This document shows positions 25,114 to 36,500 of a stretch of DNA of 64,000 nucleotides, in pieces (within the stretch, counting starts at the first letter, position 1; each line of letters starts with the position of its first letter). This stretch comes from Pseudomonas karstica. Lineage in GTDB: Bacteria; Pseudomonadota; Gammaproteobacteria; Pseudomonadales; Pseudomonadaceae. The notes below the pieces were generated by a model that had not been told where the DNA came from, made no database searches, and saw only the letters and a list, made by a program, of their open reading frames with translations. The position numbers and the translations under genes were made by a program. The stretch lies in NCBI RefSeq assembly GCF_009707515.1, contig NZ_WLYI01000026.1, positions 1 to 64,000 on the forward strand, read 5' to 3'.

Positions 25114-26559
25114 TCAGCCTTCGAGCTTGCTTTTCAGCAGTTCGTTGACTTGTTGCGGGTTGGCCTTGCCCCTGGAGGCTTTCATTGCCTGGCCGACGAA
25201 GAAGCCGAACATCTTGCCGCGCTTGGCTTCATCCGCTGCGCGGTATTGCTCGACCTGTTCGGCATTGGCCGCCAGCATCTCGTCGAGTACCGCCGAGATC
25301 GCGCCACTGTCGGTGACTTGCTTGAGGCCCTGCTTCTCGATGATCTCGTCGGCGCTGCCTGCACCACTGGCCATGGCTTCAAACACGGTCTTGGCGATCT
25401 TGCCCGAGATGGTGTTGTCTTTGATCCGCAGCAACATGCCACCCAACTGTTCGGCCGAGACCGGGGCTTCGTCGATTTCCAGGCCCTGTTTGTTCAACAG
25501 GCTGCCCAACTCGACCATGACCCAGTTGGCTGCCAGTTTGGCATCGCCGGCGATGCTTACTACTTTTTCGAAGTAGTCCGCTTGCTCGCGGCTCGAAGCC
25601 AGCACGCTGGCATCGTAGACCGACAGGCCGAACTGTTCCTGGAAGCGCACGCGTTTCTGCGGCGGCAATTCCGGCAGGGTGGCGCGGATGTCATTGAGGA
25701 ACGAATCCTCGATGACTACCGGCAACAGGTCTGGATCGGGGAAGTAACGGTAGTCGTTGGCTTCCTCCTTGCTGCGCATGGCGCGGGTTTCGTCTTTGTT
25801 CGGATCGTACAGGCGGGTTTGCTGGATCACCTTGCCGCCGTCTTCGATCAGCTCGATCTGGCGTCGCACTTCGGTGTTGATCGCCTTCTCGATGAAACGG
25901 AACGAGTTGACGTTCTTGATCTCGCAGCGGGTGCCGTACTCGACCTGGCCTTTTGGCCGGATCGACACGTTGCAGTCGCAACGCAGCGAGCCTTCGGCCA
26001 TGTTGCCGTCGCAGATGCCCAGGTAGCGCACCAGCGCGTGGATCGTCTTGACGTAGGCCACGGCTTCCTTGGCGCTGCGCATGTCCGGCTCGGAAACGAT
26101 CTCCAGCAACGGCGTGCCGGCCCGGTTCAAGTCGATACCGGTGGCACCTGGGAATTCTTCGTGCAAGCTTTTGCCGGCGTCTTCTTCCAGGTGGGCGCGG
26201 GTAACGCCGACACGCTTGATGGTGCCGTCTTCCAGCGGAATGTCCAGATAGCCCTTGCCGACGATCGGCAATTCCATCTGGCTGATCTGGTAGCCCTTGG
26301 GCAGGTCCGGGTAGAAGTAGTTCTTGCGGGCGAACACGTTGTGCTGGCCGATCTCGGCGTCAATCGCCAAGCCAAACATCACCGCCATGCGCACCGCTTC
26401 CTGGTTCAGCACCGGCAGTACGCCGGGCATGCCCAGGTCGACCAGGCTAGCCTGGGTGTTCGGCTCGGAACCGAAGGTGGTGGCGCTACCGGAGAAAATC
26501 TTCGATTGGGTGGCGAGCTGGGTATGAATCTCCAGCCCGATCACGACTTCCCATTGCAT
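25114..26559 (-). CDS. gatB: Aspartyl/glutamyl-tRNA amidotransferase subunit B
   Basis: 481 residues. The N-terminal cradle domain has [39 protein letters not shown] and RCDCNVSI(R) zinc/active-site segments, and the C-terminal YqeY-like tail domain binds tRNA. It forms GatCAB and converts Asp-tRNA-Asn (and Glu-tRNA-Gln) to Asn- or Gln-tRNA. It is last in the gatC-gatA-gatB operon, 12 nt after gatA. Confidence 0.97.
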   Translation of the reverse strand: MQWEVVIGLEIHTQLATQSKIFSGSATTFGSEPNTQASLVDLGMPGVLPVLNQEAVRMAVMFGLAIDAEIGQHNVFARKNYFYPDLPKGYQISQMELPIVGKGYLDIPLEDGTIKRVGVTRAHLEEDAGKSLHEEFPGATGIDLNRAGTPLLEIVSEPDMRSAKEAVAYVKTIHALVRYLGICDGNMAEGSLRCDCNVSIRPKGQVEYGTRCEIKNVNSFRFIEKAINTEVRRQIELIEDGGKVIQQTRLYDPNKDETRAMRSKEEANDYRYFPDPDLLPVVIEDSFLNDIRATLPELPPQKRVRFQEQFGLSVYDASVLASSREQADYFEKVVSIAGDAKLAANWVMVELGSLLNKQGLEIDEAPVSAEQLGGMLLRIKDNTISGKIAKTVFEAMASGAGSADEIIEKQGLKQVTDSGAISAVLDEMLAANAEQVEQYRAADEAKRGKMFGFFVGQAMKASRGKANPQQVNELLKSKLEG

Positions 26560-26571
26560 AATGTTTTCTCC

Positions 26572-28023
26572 TCAGAAGCCGGTTGGGGTGCGAGTGTGCC
26601 AGTCAGTGTTCAACTGGTACTGGTGCGCCACATTGAGCAGGCGGCCTTCCTGGAAATACGGTGCGAGCAGTTGCACGCCCACCGGCAGGCCATCGACGAA
26701 ACCTGCAGGCATGGACAAGCCCGGCAGACCCGCGAGGTTGGCGGTGATGGTGTAGAAGTCTTCCAGATACGCAGCGATCGGGTCGTCGTTCTTGGCGCCG
26801 ATCTTCCAGGCCGGGTTAGGCGTGGTTGGGCCGAGAATCACATCGACTTCATTAAAGGCTGTCATGAAGTCGTTCTTCACCAGGCGACGGATCTTTTGCG
26901 CCTTGAGGTAGTACGCGTCGTAGTAACCGGCCGACAGGGCGTAGGCGCCCACCATGATCCGGCGCTGTACTTCGGCACCGAAACCTTCGCCACGGGAGCG
27001 CTTGTACAGGTCGGTGAGGTCTTTCGGGTCTTCACAGCGATAGCCAAAGCGCACGCCGTCGAACCGCGAGAGGTTGGAGGAGGCTTCAGCCGGGGCGATC
27101 ACGTAGTACGCAGGAATGGCGTGCTGGTTGTTCGGCAGGCTGATTTCCTTGATCACCGCGCCGAGCTTTTCCAGCTCTTTCACGCTGTTATGTACCAGTT
27201 CGGCAATACGCGGGTCGAGGCCGGCGCTGAAATACTCTTTTGGTACGCCGATACGCAGGCCTTTGAGCGAGGTATTGAGGCTGGCGCTATAGTCCGGCAC
27301 CGGCTCATCGATGCTGGTGGAGTCCTGCGGATCGAAGCCTGCCATGCCTTGTAACAATATTGCGCAGTCTTCAGCCGTGCGCGCCAGAGGACCGCCCTGA
27401 TCGAGGCTGGAAGCGTAGGCAATCATGCCCCAGCGGGAAACGCGACCGTAGGTCGGCTTCAAACCGGTGAGGTTGGTGAACGCCGCTGGCTGGCGGATCG
27501 AACCGCCGGTATCCGTGGCCGTGGCCGCAGGTAACAGACGAGCGGCAACAGCCGCTGCCGAACCGCCGGATGAGCCACCTGGCACGTGTTCCAGGTTCCA
27601 CGGGTTCTTTACCGCGCCGTAGTAGCTCGACTCGTTGGCCGAGCCCATGGCGAATTCGTCCATGTTGGTCTTGCCCAGGGTCACGGCCCCGGCGGCAGCC
27701 AGCTTGGCAACCACAGTGGCATCATAGGGCGCCTTGAAGTTGTCGAGCATCTTCGAGCCGCAACTGGTGCGAATGCCCTGGGTGCAGAACAGGTCCTTGT
27801 GGGCAATCGGCGCACCCAGCAGCGCGCCGTTCTCGCCGTTGGCGCGGCGGGCGTCGGCGGCCTTGGCCTGGCTCAGGGCCAGCTCTTCGGTAAGGCTGAT
27901 GAAACTGTTGAGCGCAGGATCCAGCTCGGCGATCCGCGCCAGCAAGGTCTTGGTCAGCTCTTCGCAAGAAAACTTTTTATCGGCGAGACCGCGAGCGATC
28001 TCGGCCAGAGTCAATTGATGCAT
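26572..28023 (-). CDS. gatA: Aspartyl/glutamyl-tRNA amidotransferase subunit A
   Basis: 483 residues, amidase-signature enzyme with catalytic Lys in PIAHKDLF, cis-Ser/Ser in the [13 protein letters not shown] loop and [12 protein letters not shown]-like [12 protein letters not shown]. It hydrolyses glutamine and channels ammonia to GatB. It is 16 nt downstream of gatC. Confidence 0.97.
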   Translation of the reverse strand: MHQLTLAEIARGLADKKFSCEELTKTLLARIAELDPALNSFISLTEELALSQAKAADARRANGENGALLGAPIAHKDLFCTQGIRTSCGSKMLDNFKAPYDATVVAKLAAAGAVTLGKTNMDEFAMGSANESSYYGAVKNPWNLEHVPGGSSGGSAAAVAARLLPAATATDTGGSIRQPAAFTNLTGLKPTYGRVSRWGMIAYASSLDQGGPLARTAEDCAILLQGMAGFDPQDSTSIDEPVPDYSASLNTSLKGLRIGVPKEYFSAGLDPRIAELVHNSVKELEKLGAVIKEISLPNNQHAIPAYYVIAPAEASSNLSRFDGVRFGYRCEDPKDLTDLYKRSRGEGFGAEVQRRIMVGAYALSAGYYDAYYLKAQKIRRLVKNDFMTAFNEVDVILGPTTPNPAWKIGAKNDDPIAAYLEDFYTITANLAGLPGLSMPAGFVDGLPVGVQLLAPYFQEGRLLNVAHQYQLNTDWHTRTPTGF

Positions 28024-28039
28024 TGCAGGCTCTTTCCCT

Positions 28040-28327
28040 TTAGTCGATGACTTTCGGAACCAGGTACAGGCCGTTTTCGACCGCTGGTGCGATGGACTGA
28101 TAGGCCTCGCGATTATTGCGTTCGGTCACGACGTCTGCGCGCAGGCGCTGACTGGCTTCCAGTGGGTGAGCCAGGGGCTCGATGCCGTCTGTATTCACAG
28201 CCTGCATTTGGTCGACCAGCCCGAGAATGCTGTTCAGGGCTGCTGTGGTCTGTGGAAGATCGGCTTCATTGAGGCCCAGGCAGGCCAAATGAGCGATTTT
28301 TTCCACGTCGGAGCGTTCAAGTGCCAT
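28040..28327 (-). CDS. gatC: Aspartyl/glutamyl-tRNA amidotransferase subunit C
   Basis: 95 residues, standard length. It is a small wrap-around subunit that stabilises GatA-GatB ([34 protein letters not shown]). It is first in the minus-strand gatCAB operon and divergent from mreB across 200 nt. Confidence 0.96.
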   Translation of the reverse strand: MALERSDVEKIAHLACLGLNEADLPQTTAALNSILGLVDQMQAVNTDGIEPLAHPLEASQRLRADVVTERNNREAYQSIAPAVENGLYLVPKVID

Positions 28328-29565
<1,238 letters not shown>

Positions 29566-29594
29566 GATTCCCTGGGTCATCCATGTTTCGCTCA

Positions 29595-29620
29595 CAGGCA
29601 GCACTTTGCAGTGCTGCCTG
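29595..29620 (+). terminator. Hairpin between mreB and mreC
   Basis: Perfect 11-bp stem CAGGCAGCACT / AGTGCTGCCTG with a TTGC loop, 30 nt past the mreB stop. The following TTGGCGTTTATCTTC is only weakly T-rich, so it looks like a partial terminator or mRNA-stabilising end. Confidence 0.6.
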
Positions 29621-29704
29621 TTGGCGTTTATCTTCTTCAATCTGCATCCGGGCCGGTTTGATGCCGTATGAATAACCTGAACATTTGCCTGGGAGGAGCG
29701 GCCT

Positions 29705-30805
29705 ATTAAACCGCTTTTCACCAAGGGTCCTTCGCTGGGCGTGCGCCTGTTGGTGCTGGTCGTGCTATCGGTCGCGCTGATGGTGGTCGATGCCCGCTTC
29801 ACACTGCTCAAGCCAGTGCGTAGCCAGATGTCGCTGGTATTGATGCAGTCCTACTGGATCACTGACCTGCCGCAGCGGCTATGGCAGGGCGTGTCCAGCC
29901 AGTTTGGCAGCCGTACCGAACTGGCGGCCGAAAACGAAAAACTCAAGACCGAAAACCTGCTGCTGCAGGGGCGCATGCAAAAGCTCGCGGCCCTGACCGA
30001 GCAGAACGTCCGGCTGCGCGAGTTGCTCAATTCTTCCGCGTTGGTCAACGAGAAGGTCGAAGTGGCCGAGTTGATCGGCATGGACCCTAATCCCTTCACT
30101 CACCGTATCATCATCAATAAGGGTGAGCGCGACGGCGTGGTCCTCGGCCAGCCAGTGCTGGATGCCCGCGGACTGATGGGCCAGGTGGTGGAGTTGATGC
30201 CGTATACCTCTCGCGTCCTGTTACTCACTGACACGACCCACAGCATCCCGGTGCAGGTCAACCGCAACGGCCTGCGAGCGATTGCCAGCGGTACTGGCAA
30301 CCCCGAGAGCCTGGAATTGCGGCATGTTGCCGATACTGCCGACATCAAGGTGGGCGACCTCTTGGTCAGCTCTGGCCTGGGACAGCGTTTCCCTGCGGGT
30401 TATCCGGTGGCGACGGTCAAGGAAGTGATTCACGATTCTGGCCAGCCGTTTGCTATTGTGCGTGCCGTTCCAACTGCCGCGCTGAATCGCAGCCGCTACC
30501 TGCTGCTGGTATTCAGCGACAATCGCACTCCGCAAGAGCGCGCCAACGATGCAGCCCTGGCTCAAGAAGAGGAAGACAGGCAAAACGGCATCACCCCCAA
30601 TATACCGGTGACGGTGCCGCCACCCGTGCCGCCCGCGGCACCGGCAGTCGTTCCGGTTCCGCCTGCGACGCCGGTGGCTACGCCAGTCAGTGCACGTCCC
30701 GCCAATCCCGCGACCGCACCGGCCGCTGCCAAACCACCTGCTGCAGCGCCCGCCATCGTCCAACCGGCGGTGGCTCCGGCAGCTACTCGTCAGAGGGAGG
30801 AATAA
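29705..30805 (+). CDS. mreC: Rod shape-determining protein MreC, probable ATT start
   Basis: 366 residues if initiation is at ATT 29705, giving MKPLFTKGPSLGVRLLVLV with Met inserted at ATT. GGGAGGAG (29691-29698) is ideally spaced at 6 nt. No in-frame ATG, GTG or TTG exists between the upstream stop (29678) and GTG 29741, which would cut into the membrane anchor. An N-terminal span, a coiled coil (about 70-110) and a periplasmic beta-domain follow, then a Pro/Ala-rich tail of about 65 residues. MreC links MreB to PBP2/RodA. It ends overlapping mreD. Confidence 0.93.
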   Translation: MKPLFTKGPSLGVRLLVLVVLSVALMVVDARFTLLKPVRSQMSLVLMQSYWITDLPQRLWQGVSSQFGSRTELAAENEKLKTENLLLQGRMQKLAALTEQNVRLRELLNSSALVNEKVEVAELIGMDPNPFTHRIIINKGERDGVVLGQPVLDARGLMGQVVELMPYTSRVLLLTDTTHSIPVQVNRNGLRAIASGTGNPESLELRHVADTADIKVGDLLVSSGLGQRFPAGYPVATVKEVIHDSGQPFAIVRAVPTAALNRSRYLLLVFSDNRTPQERANDAALAQEEEDRQNGITPNIPVTVPPPVPPAAPAVVPVPPATPVATPVSARPANPATAPAAAKPPAAAPAIVQPAVAPAATRQREE

Positions 30806-31293
30806 TGGCCGGTACTCATTCGCGCAATGGCTGGATCGTCTGGCTGACTTTCGCCATCGGCTTGTTGCTCAGTGTCTCGCCGCTGCCGCAATTCATGGAA
30901 ATCCTGCGCCCGTTGTGGCTGGCGCTGTTGCTGGCGTTCTGGTCCCTGGCGCTGCCCCATAAGGTCGGCATGGTCACGGCCATGTGCCTGGGGTTGGCAG
31001 AGGATGTGCTCTACGGCACTTTGCTTGGCCAGAACGCGTTGATCCTGACCCTGATTACCTTTCTGGTACTGTCGTTGCAACAGCGCCTGCGGATGTTCCC
31101 GATGTGGCAACAGTGCCTGGTGATTCTGGTGATCTTTGGCCTCGCCCAGTTGGTACAGCTATGGCTCAGCGCCTTGACCGGCAATCGCCAACCAACACTG
31201 GCACTGGTGCTGCCCGCGTTGGTCAGTGCACTGCTGTGGCCCTGGGTCAGTTTTGGCCTGCGTGGATTGCGTACTCGCTATAAAATCAATTGA
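30805..31293 (+). CDS. mreD: Rod shape-determining protein MreD
   Basis: 162 residues, with five or six membrane spans and hardly any soluble part. Its ATG overlaps the mreC stop (TAATG), and it completes the MreBCD elongasome set. Confidence 0.93.
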   Translation: MAGTHSRNGWIVWLTFAIGLLLSVSPLPQFMEILRPLWLALLLAFWSLALPHKVGMVTAMCLGLAEDVLYGTLLGQNALILTLITFLVLSLQQRLRMFPMWQQCLVILVIFGLAQLVQLWLSALTGNRQPTLALVLPALVSALLWPWVSFGLRGLRTRYKIN

Positions 31294-31344
31294 ATGGATC
31301 GCGAGGCTCTGCCTGGTTATCGAACCCTACAGGGAGAGTCTGGA

Positions 31345-31941
31345 ATGAATTCGCTTTATCTGGCCTCTGGTTCCCCCCGGCGGCGTGAGCTGCTGACGCA
31401 AATCGGTGTGCCTTTTACCGTGATCAGCGCGGCCATTGATGAAACTCTCCTGAGTGATGAACCGGCGGCGTCCTATGTGGAACGCCTTGCCCGTGGCAAG
31501 GCGCTGGCCGGTCGTACCGCGCTGGCGGATACCGCGGGCGCCTGCGTGCTGGGCGCCGATACTGCCGTGATCCTCGACGGCCGGATCCTCGGTAAGCCGC
31601 GGGATCAGGCCGACGCCTTGGCCATGTTGCTGGCCCTTTCTGATCGTGAACACGAAGTCCTTACCGCCATCGCCCTGCTTGACGACCAGCGTTGTGAAAC
31701 GCGGCTGGTGAGCAGTCGCGTGCGCTTTCGCAGGATTTCAGCGGACGAAGCCACCACTTACTGGCACAGCGGCGAACCCCAGGACAAGGCAGGCGGCTAT
31801 GCTATTCAAGGGCTGGCGGCGGTGTTTGTGGCCGGGCTCAATGGCAGTTATTCCGCGGTTGTCGGCCTGCCCGTGTGTGAAACCTTCGAGCTGCTGGGAC
31901 AATTCGGCATACCCTGTTGGCAAAATCTTATCGTGCGCTAA
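31345..31941 (+). CDS. maf: Maf family nucleotide pyrophosphatase (YhdE type)
   Basis: 198 residues from ATG 31345 with Shine-Dalgarno AGGGAGAG; an earlier in-frame ATG at 31294 has no family sequence. The Maf signature [12 protein letters not shown], the catalytic Asp in [12 protein letters not shown], and IQGLAAVFV are present. It hydrolyses dTTP/UTP-type or modified nucleotides, with house-cleaning and division-arrest roles. It lies in the usual mreD-maf-rng order. Confidence 0.93.
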   Translation: MNSLYLASGSPRRRELLTQIGVPFTVISAAIDETLLSDEPAASYVERLARGKALAGRTALADTAGACVLGADTAVILDGRILGKPRDQADALAMLLALSDREHEVLTAIALLDDQRCETRLVSSRVRFRRISADEATTYWHSGEPQDKAGGYAIQGLAAVFVAGLNGSYSAVVGLPVCETFELLGQFGIPCWQNLIVR

Positions 31942-32010
31942 ACGCAGTACTTGCGCGCCAAGCCTAAGCGATCGGTCATTATTGTGAAAACGCCTGAACG
32001 AGACCCAGCC

Positions 32011-33468
32011 ATGAGTGAAGAGATTCTGATCAATATCACGCCGATGGAATCACGCGTGGCGGTGGTAGAAAACGGCGTTTTGCAGGAAGTGCATGTCGAG
32101 CGCACCCAGAAGCGCGGGATCGTCGGCAATATCTATAAAGGTAAAGTGGTGCGGGTGTTGCCGGGTATGCAGGCGGCCTTTATCGACATCGGCCTGGACC
32201 GTGCTGCTTTTATCCATGCCTCGGAAATTTCCCTGCGCGAAGGCCAGGCGGTTGAAAGCATCAGCGCCCTGGTGCACGAAGGGCAAAGCCTGGTTGTGCA
32301 GGTCACCAAGGACCCGATTGCTTCCAAAGGCGCGCGGCTGACGACCCAGCTGTCGATTCCCTCCCGCTACCTGGTGTACATGCCGCGCACCGCCCACGTT
32401 GGCATTTCCCTGAAGATTGAAGACGAAGCTGAGCGTGAGCGTCTGAAAAAAGTGGTCAGCGATTGTGTGGCCCAGGAAGGAATCAAGGAAGCGGGTGGCT
32501 TTATTTTGCGTACCGCCGCTGAAGGTGCCGGTGCCGATGAAATCCTTATGGATATCCGCTACCTGCGGCGCCTGTGGGATCAGATCGACGCGCAGATCAA
32601 GACCATTGGCGCACCGAGTGTCATCTATGAAGACCTGGGCCTGGCCCTGCGCACCTTGCGGGACCTGGTCAGCCCGAAAATCGAGAAAATTCGCATAGAC
32701 TCTCGGGAAACATTCCAACGCACTACGCAATTTGTCGCTGAACTGATGCCGGAAATTGCCGATCGTCTGGAGCATTACCCAGGCGAGCGGCCGATCTTCG
32801 ATCTGTATGGCGTCGAGGATGAAATCCAGAAAGCGTTGGAGCGCAAGGTGCCGCTCAAGTCTGGCGGCTACCTGGTGATCGACCCGGCGGAAGCCATGAG
32901 CACTATCGACGTCAACACGGGCGCCTTTGTCGGCCATCGCAACCTTGAAGAAACCATCTTCAAGACCAACCTTGAAGCGGCCACGGCCATTGCCCGTCAA
33001 CTGCGCCTGCGCAATCTGGGCGGGATCATCATCATCGACTTCATCGACATGGAAGATGAAGATCACCAGCGCCAGGTGCTGCGTACCCTCGAAAAGCAGC
33101 TGGAGCGCGACCACGCCAAGACCAACATTATCGGCATCACCGAGTTGGGGCTGGTGCAGATGACCCGCAAGCGTACTCGCGAAAGCCTTGAGCAAGTGCT
33201 GTGCGAACCGTGCAGCAGTTGCCAGGGTCGCGGCAAGTTGAAAACCCCGGAAACGGTTTGCTACGAAATTTTCCGGGAAATCCTGCGTGAGGCTCGCGCC
33301 TATCAGGCCGAGGGCTATCGGGTGCTTGCCAACCAGAAAGTGGTCGACCGGCTGTTGGATGAAGAGTCAGGTAACGTGGCGGAGCTTGAAGGTTTTATCG
33401 GGCGTACGATTCGTTTCCAGGTTGAAACCATGTATTCACAGGAACAATACGACGTGGTGCTGCTCTGA
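32011..33468 (+). CDS. rng: Ribonuclease G
   Basis: 485 residues from ATG 32011 (MSEEILINITPMESRVAV). An S1 RNA-binding domain (about 35-125) precedes the RNase E/G catalytic core, with Mg-binding IDVNTGAFVG and IIIDFIDMEDEDHQ and the Zn-link CEPCSSCQG(RG). It lacks the long C-terminal scaffold of RNase E. It processes the 5' end of 16S rRNA and certain mRNAs. It follows maf by 69 nt and precedes yhdP. Confidence 0.96.
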   Translation: MSEEILINITPMESRVAVVENGVLQEVHVERTQKRGIVGNIYKGKVVRVLPGMQAAFIDIGLDRAAFIHASEISLREGQAVESISALVHEGQSLVVQVTKDPIASKGARLTTQLSIPSRYLVYMPRTAHVGISLKIEDEAERERLKKVVSDCVAQEGIKEAGGFILRTAAEGAGADEILMDIRYLRRLWDQIDAQIKTIGAPSVIYEDLGLALRTLRDLVSPKIEKIRIDSRETFQRTTQFVAELMPEIADRLEHYPGERPIFDLYGVEDEIQKALERKVPLKSGGYLVIDPAEAMSTIDVNTGAFVGHRNLEETIFKTNLEAATAIARQLRLRNLGGIIIIDFIDMEDEDHQRQVLRTLEKQLERDHAKTNIIGITELGLVQMTRKRTRESLEQVLCEPCSSCQGRGKLKTPETVCYEIFREILREARAYQAEGYRVLANQKVVDRLLDEESGNVAELEGFIGRTIRFQVETMYSQEQYDVVLL

Positions 33469-33543
33469 TTTTCATCCATTTTTTTCAACGAAACCGGCAG
33501 GCGTTGATCTGCTGTCCGCCTACTGCACAGAGGGTCGCCTGAC

Positions 33544-36500
33544 ATGGAGCGTCTGATACGCTTTTTTGCCGCATTGACCCGCTGGGGCCTGGGCTTGTGT
33601 GCCCTGCTGCTGGTTCTGGCAGCGATCTACGTCAGCCTGGGCCGTGAGTTGACGCCGCTGGTGGCGGAATACCGGGGTGAAATCGAAGCCAAGGCGCAGG
33701 CTGCGGTGGGTATGCCTTTGAGCATTGGCAGCCTGGAAGGACGCTGGAGCGGCTTTGCGCCGGTGTTGCTGGCTCACGACGTGATGGTCGGCGAGGGGAG
33801 CAACGCTTTGCGTCTGGATCAGGTGCAAGTGGTGCCGGATGTCTGGGCCAGCCTGCTGGCGCGGGAAGTACGCCTTGCACATCTACAAGTCAGTGGCTTG
33901 CAGGTCAGCGTCAAGGAGGACAAGGACGGTCATTGGGTGCTGCAAGGTTTGCCGGTGCAGGACGATCAACCACTGGATCCGCAGCAGTTGCTCACGCGCA
34001 TGCAAAGGGTATCGCAGCTATCGCTGCTCGATAGCCAGGTGACTTTGCAGCCGTTCGGTCAGGCGCCATTGACCCTGACCTATGTCGGCGCGAGCCTTGA
34101 AACCGGCAGCACCCATCAACGGCTGGACGCCCGCTTGACCTTGCCTGATGGTCAGCCTCTGGCACTGAACCTGCGCACCCGGATACGGCCCAGCCAGTGG
34201 AAGGATGCACAGGTCCAGGCCTACCTGAGCCTGCCCCAAAGTGACTGGGCCCGCTGGATTCCGGCGAGTTTGACCCAGCAATGGAAGCTCAGTGAGTTGA
34301 AGGCCGGTGGCGAATTCTGGCTGACCTGGAGCCAAGGTAGGGTGCAAAGCGCTGTTGCCCGCCTCAATGCCCCGCAACTGCGTGGCAGCTATGCTGACCG
34401 CAAGCCGGCCCATATCGAAAACCTGGCGCTGACTGCGTATGTACAACGTAGCGACAGCGGCCTCAAGGTACTCTTCGACTCCTTGGCGATGAGCCTGGGG
34501 GATACTCGTTGGGAGTCGCGTCTTCAGTTGCAGCAGACCCTGGCCACGGGCACGGCCCAGGAGGTCTGGAACCTGCAGGCTGATCGTCTGGACCTGACCC
34601 CCATCACGCCTTTGCTCAATGCCCTGGCGCCCTTGCCGGAAGGCGTTGCCACTGCGGTGGAGCACCTGAAAGCCACTGGGATGCTACGGAATGTTCTGGC
34701 CGCTTACCGTCCTCAGGACACCAGCGACCAGCGTGTCAGTTTTGCCGCCAACCTTGACCGGATCGGTTTTGATGCCTATTTCGGCGCCCCGGCGGCCCGC
34801 AATGTCACCGGCAGTATCAGCGGTAATTTAGGCCATGGCGAACTGCGCATGGACAGCAAGGACTTTTCCCTGCACCTGTCGCCGATTTTTGCCAAGCCCT
34901 GGCAGTACATCCAGGCCAATGCCCGGCTGACCTGGAAGTTGGATAAAGCAGGCTTCACCCTGGCTGCGCCGTATATCAAGGTGTTGGGTGAGGAGGGCAA
35001 GATCGCTGCCGACTTCCTGATTCGCCTGCACTTCGACCACAGCCAGGAAGACTACATGGACCTGCGGGTTGGGATGGTCGATGGCGATGGGCGTTTTACC
35101 TCCAAATACCTGCCGGCCGTCCTCAGCCCGGCGCTGGATGAATGGCTGCGCACGGCGATCCTCAAGGGCGCGGTAGATCAAGGGTTCTTCCAGTACCAGG
35201 GCTCGCTGAACCACAATGCCCCCATGGCGGCGCGTAATATCAGCCTGTTTTTCAAGGTGCATGACGCCGAACTGGCGTTCCAGCCGGGCTGGCCCCATGT
35301 CAGCAAGGTTGCCGGTGAAGTATTTGTCGAAGAGAGCGGCGTGCGGATCCTGGCCAGCAAGGGGCAGTTGCTCGACACCCAGGTCAAGGATATCTACGTC
35401 AATATTCCTCACGCCCCCACTGGCCAGCACAGTCACCTGTTGTTGACCGGCGGCTTTGCGGGAGGTTTGGGCGATGGTCTGAAAATTCTCCAGGAAGCGC
35501 CGATTGGTACGGCGTCGACCTTTGCCGGCTGGAAAGGCGAGGGTGACTTACAGGGCAAGCTTGATCTGGACATTCCACTGGCCAAGGGGGCCGAGCCCAA
35601 GATTGTCGTGGACTTCAATACCAACAAGGCGCGGCTGCAACTGGCCGAGCCTGCCTTGGACCTGAGCCAGCTCAAGGGCGATTTCCGCTTTGACAGTGCC
35701 AAGGGCCTCAGCGGACAGAAGATCAGCGCCCAGGCGTTTGATCGGCCGATCACCGCGCAAATCTTTGCTGATGGCAAGCCGGGCAATATCAGTACCCGGG
35801 TCACTGCCAAAGGCCAGGTGACGGTCAAGAAACTGACCGATTGGCTCAAAGTCGATCAGCCCTTGCCTGTTACCGGTGACATTCCTTACCAACTGCAATT
35901 GACTCTGGACGGCGCCGATAGCCAATTGATGGTCAGCTCTAACCTCAAGGGCGTGGCGGTGGATCTGCCGGCGCCGTTCGGCATGCCGACCAGCCAAGGG
36001 CGCGATAGCGTGTTCCGCATGACGTTGCAGGGCAAGGAGCGCCGCTACTGGTTCGATTATGGCGAGTTGGCGAACTTTACCTTTGCCGCGCCGGTGGATA
36101 ATTTCGCCGGCGGTCGTGGTGAGTTGTTCCTGGGTGATGGCGATGCGTTGTTGCCAAGCGCCAAAGGCCTGCGCATTCGCGGCGTGTTGTCGGAGCTGGA
36201 TATCGAGCCTTGGAGAAACCTGGTGGGCCGCTATGCCGGCAATGACCCAGGCGGTAGTGCCAAGCAGCTATTGAGCGCAGCCAACTTCAAAGTTGGCAAG
36301 CTGACCGGCTTTGGTACTCAGCTCGATCAGGTCACTTTGCTGTTGGATCGAAAACCGGCTGCCTGGGGTTTGCAGCTCGACAGTCAGCAGGCCAAAGGCA
36401 TTGTGGGGGTGCCGGATGCCAAGGGCGCACCGATTACGATCAATTTGCAGTACGTGAAGCTGCCGGCGGTCGACCCATCGGTGCAGGCCGATGAAAATGC

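Noticed and set aside
25150-27354. 734-codon open frame on the plus strand opposite gatB and gatA
   Set aside because: It lies antisense to two certain genes with full family motifs and has no recognisable domains. Long antisense frames are common in GC-rich Pseudomonas DNA.
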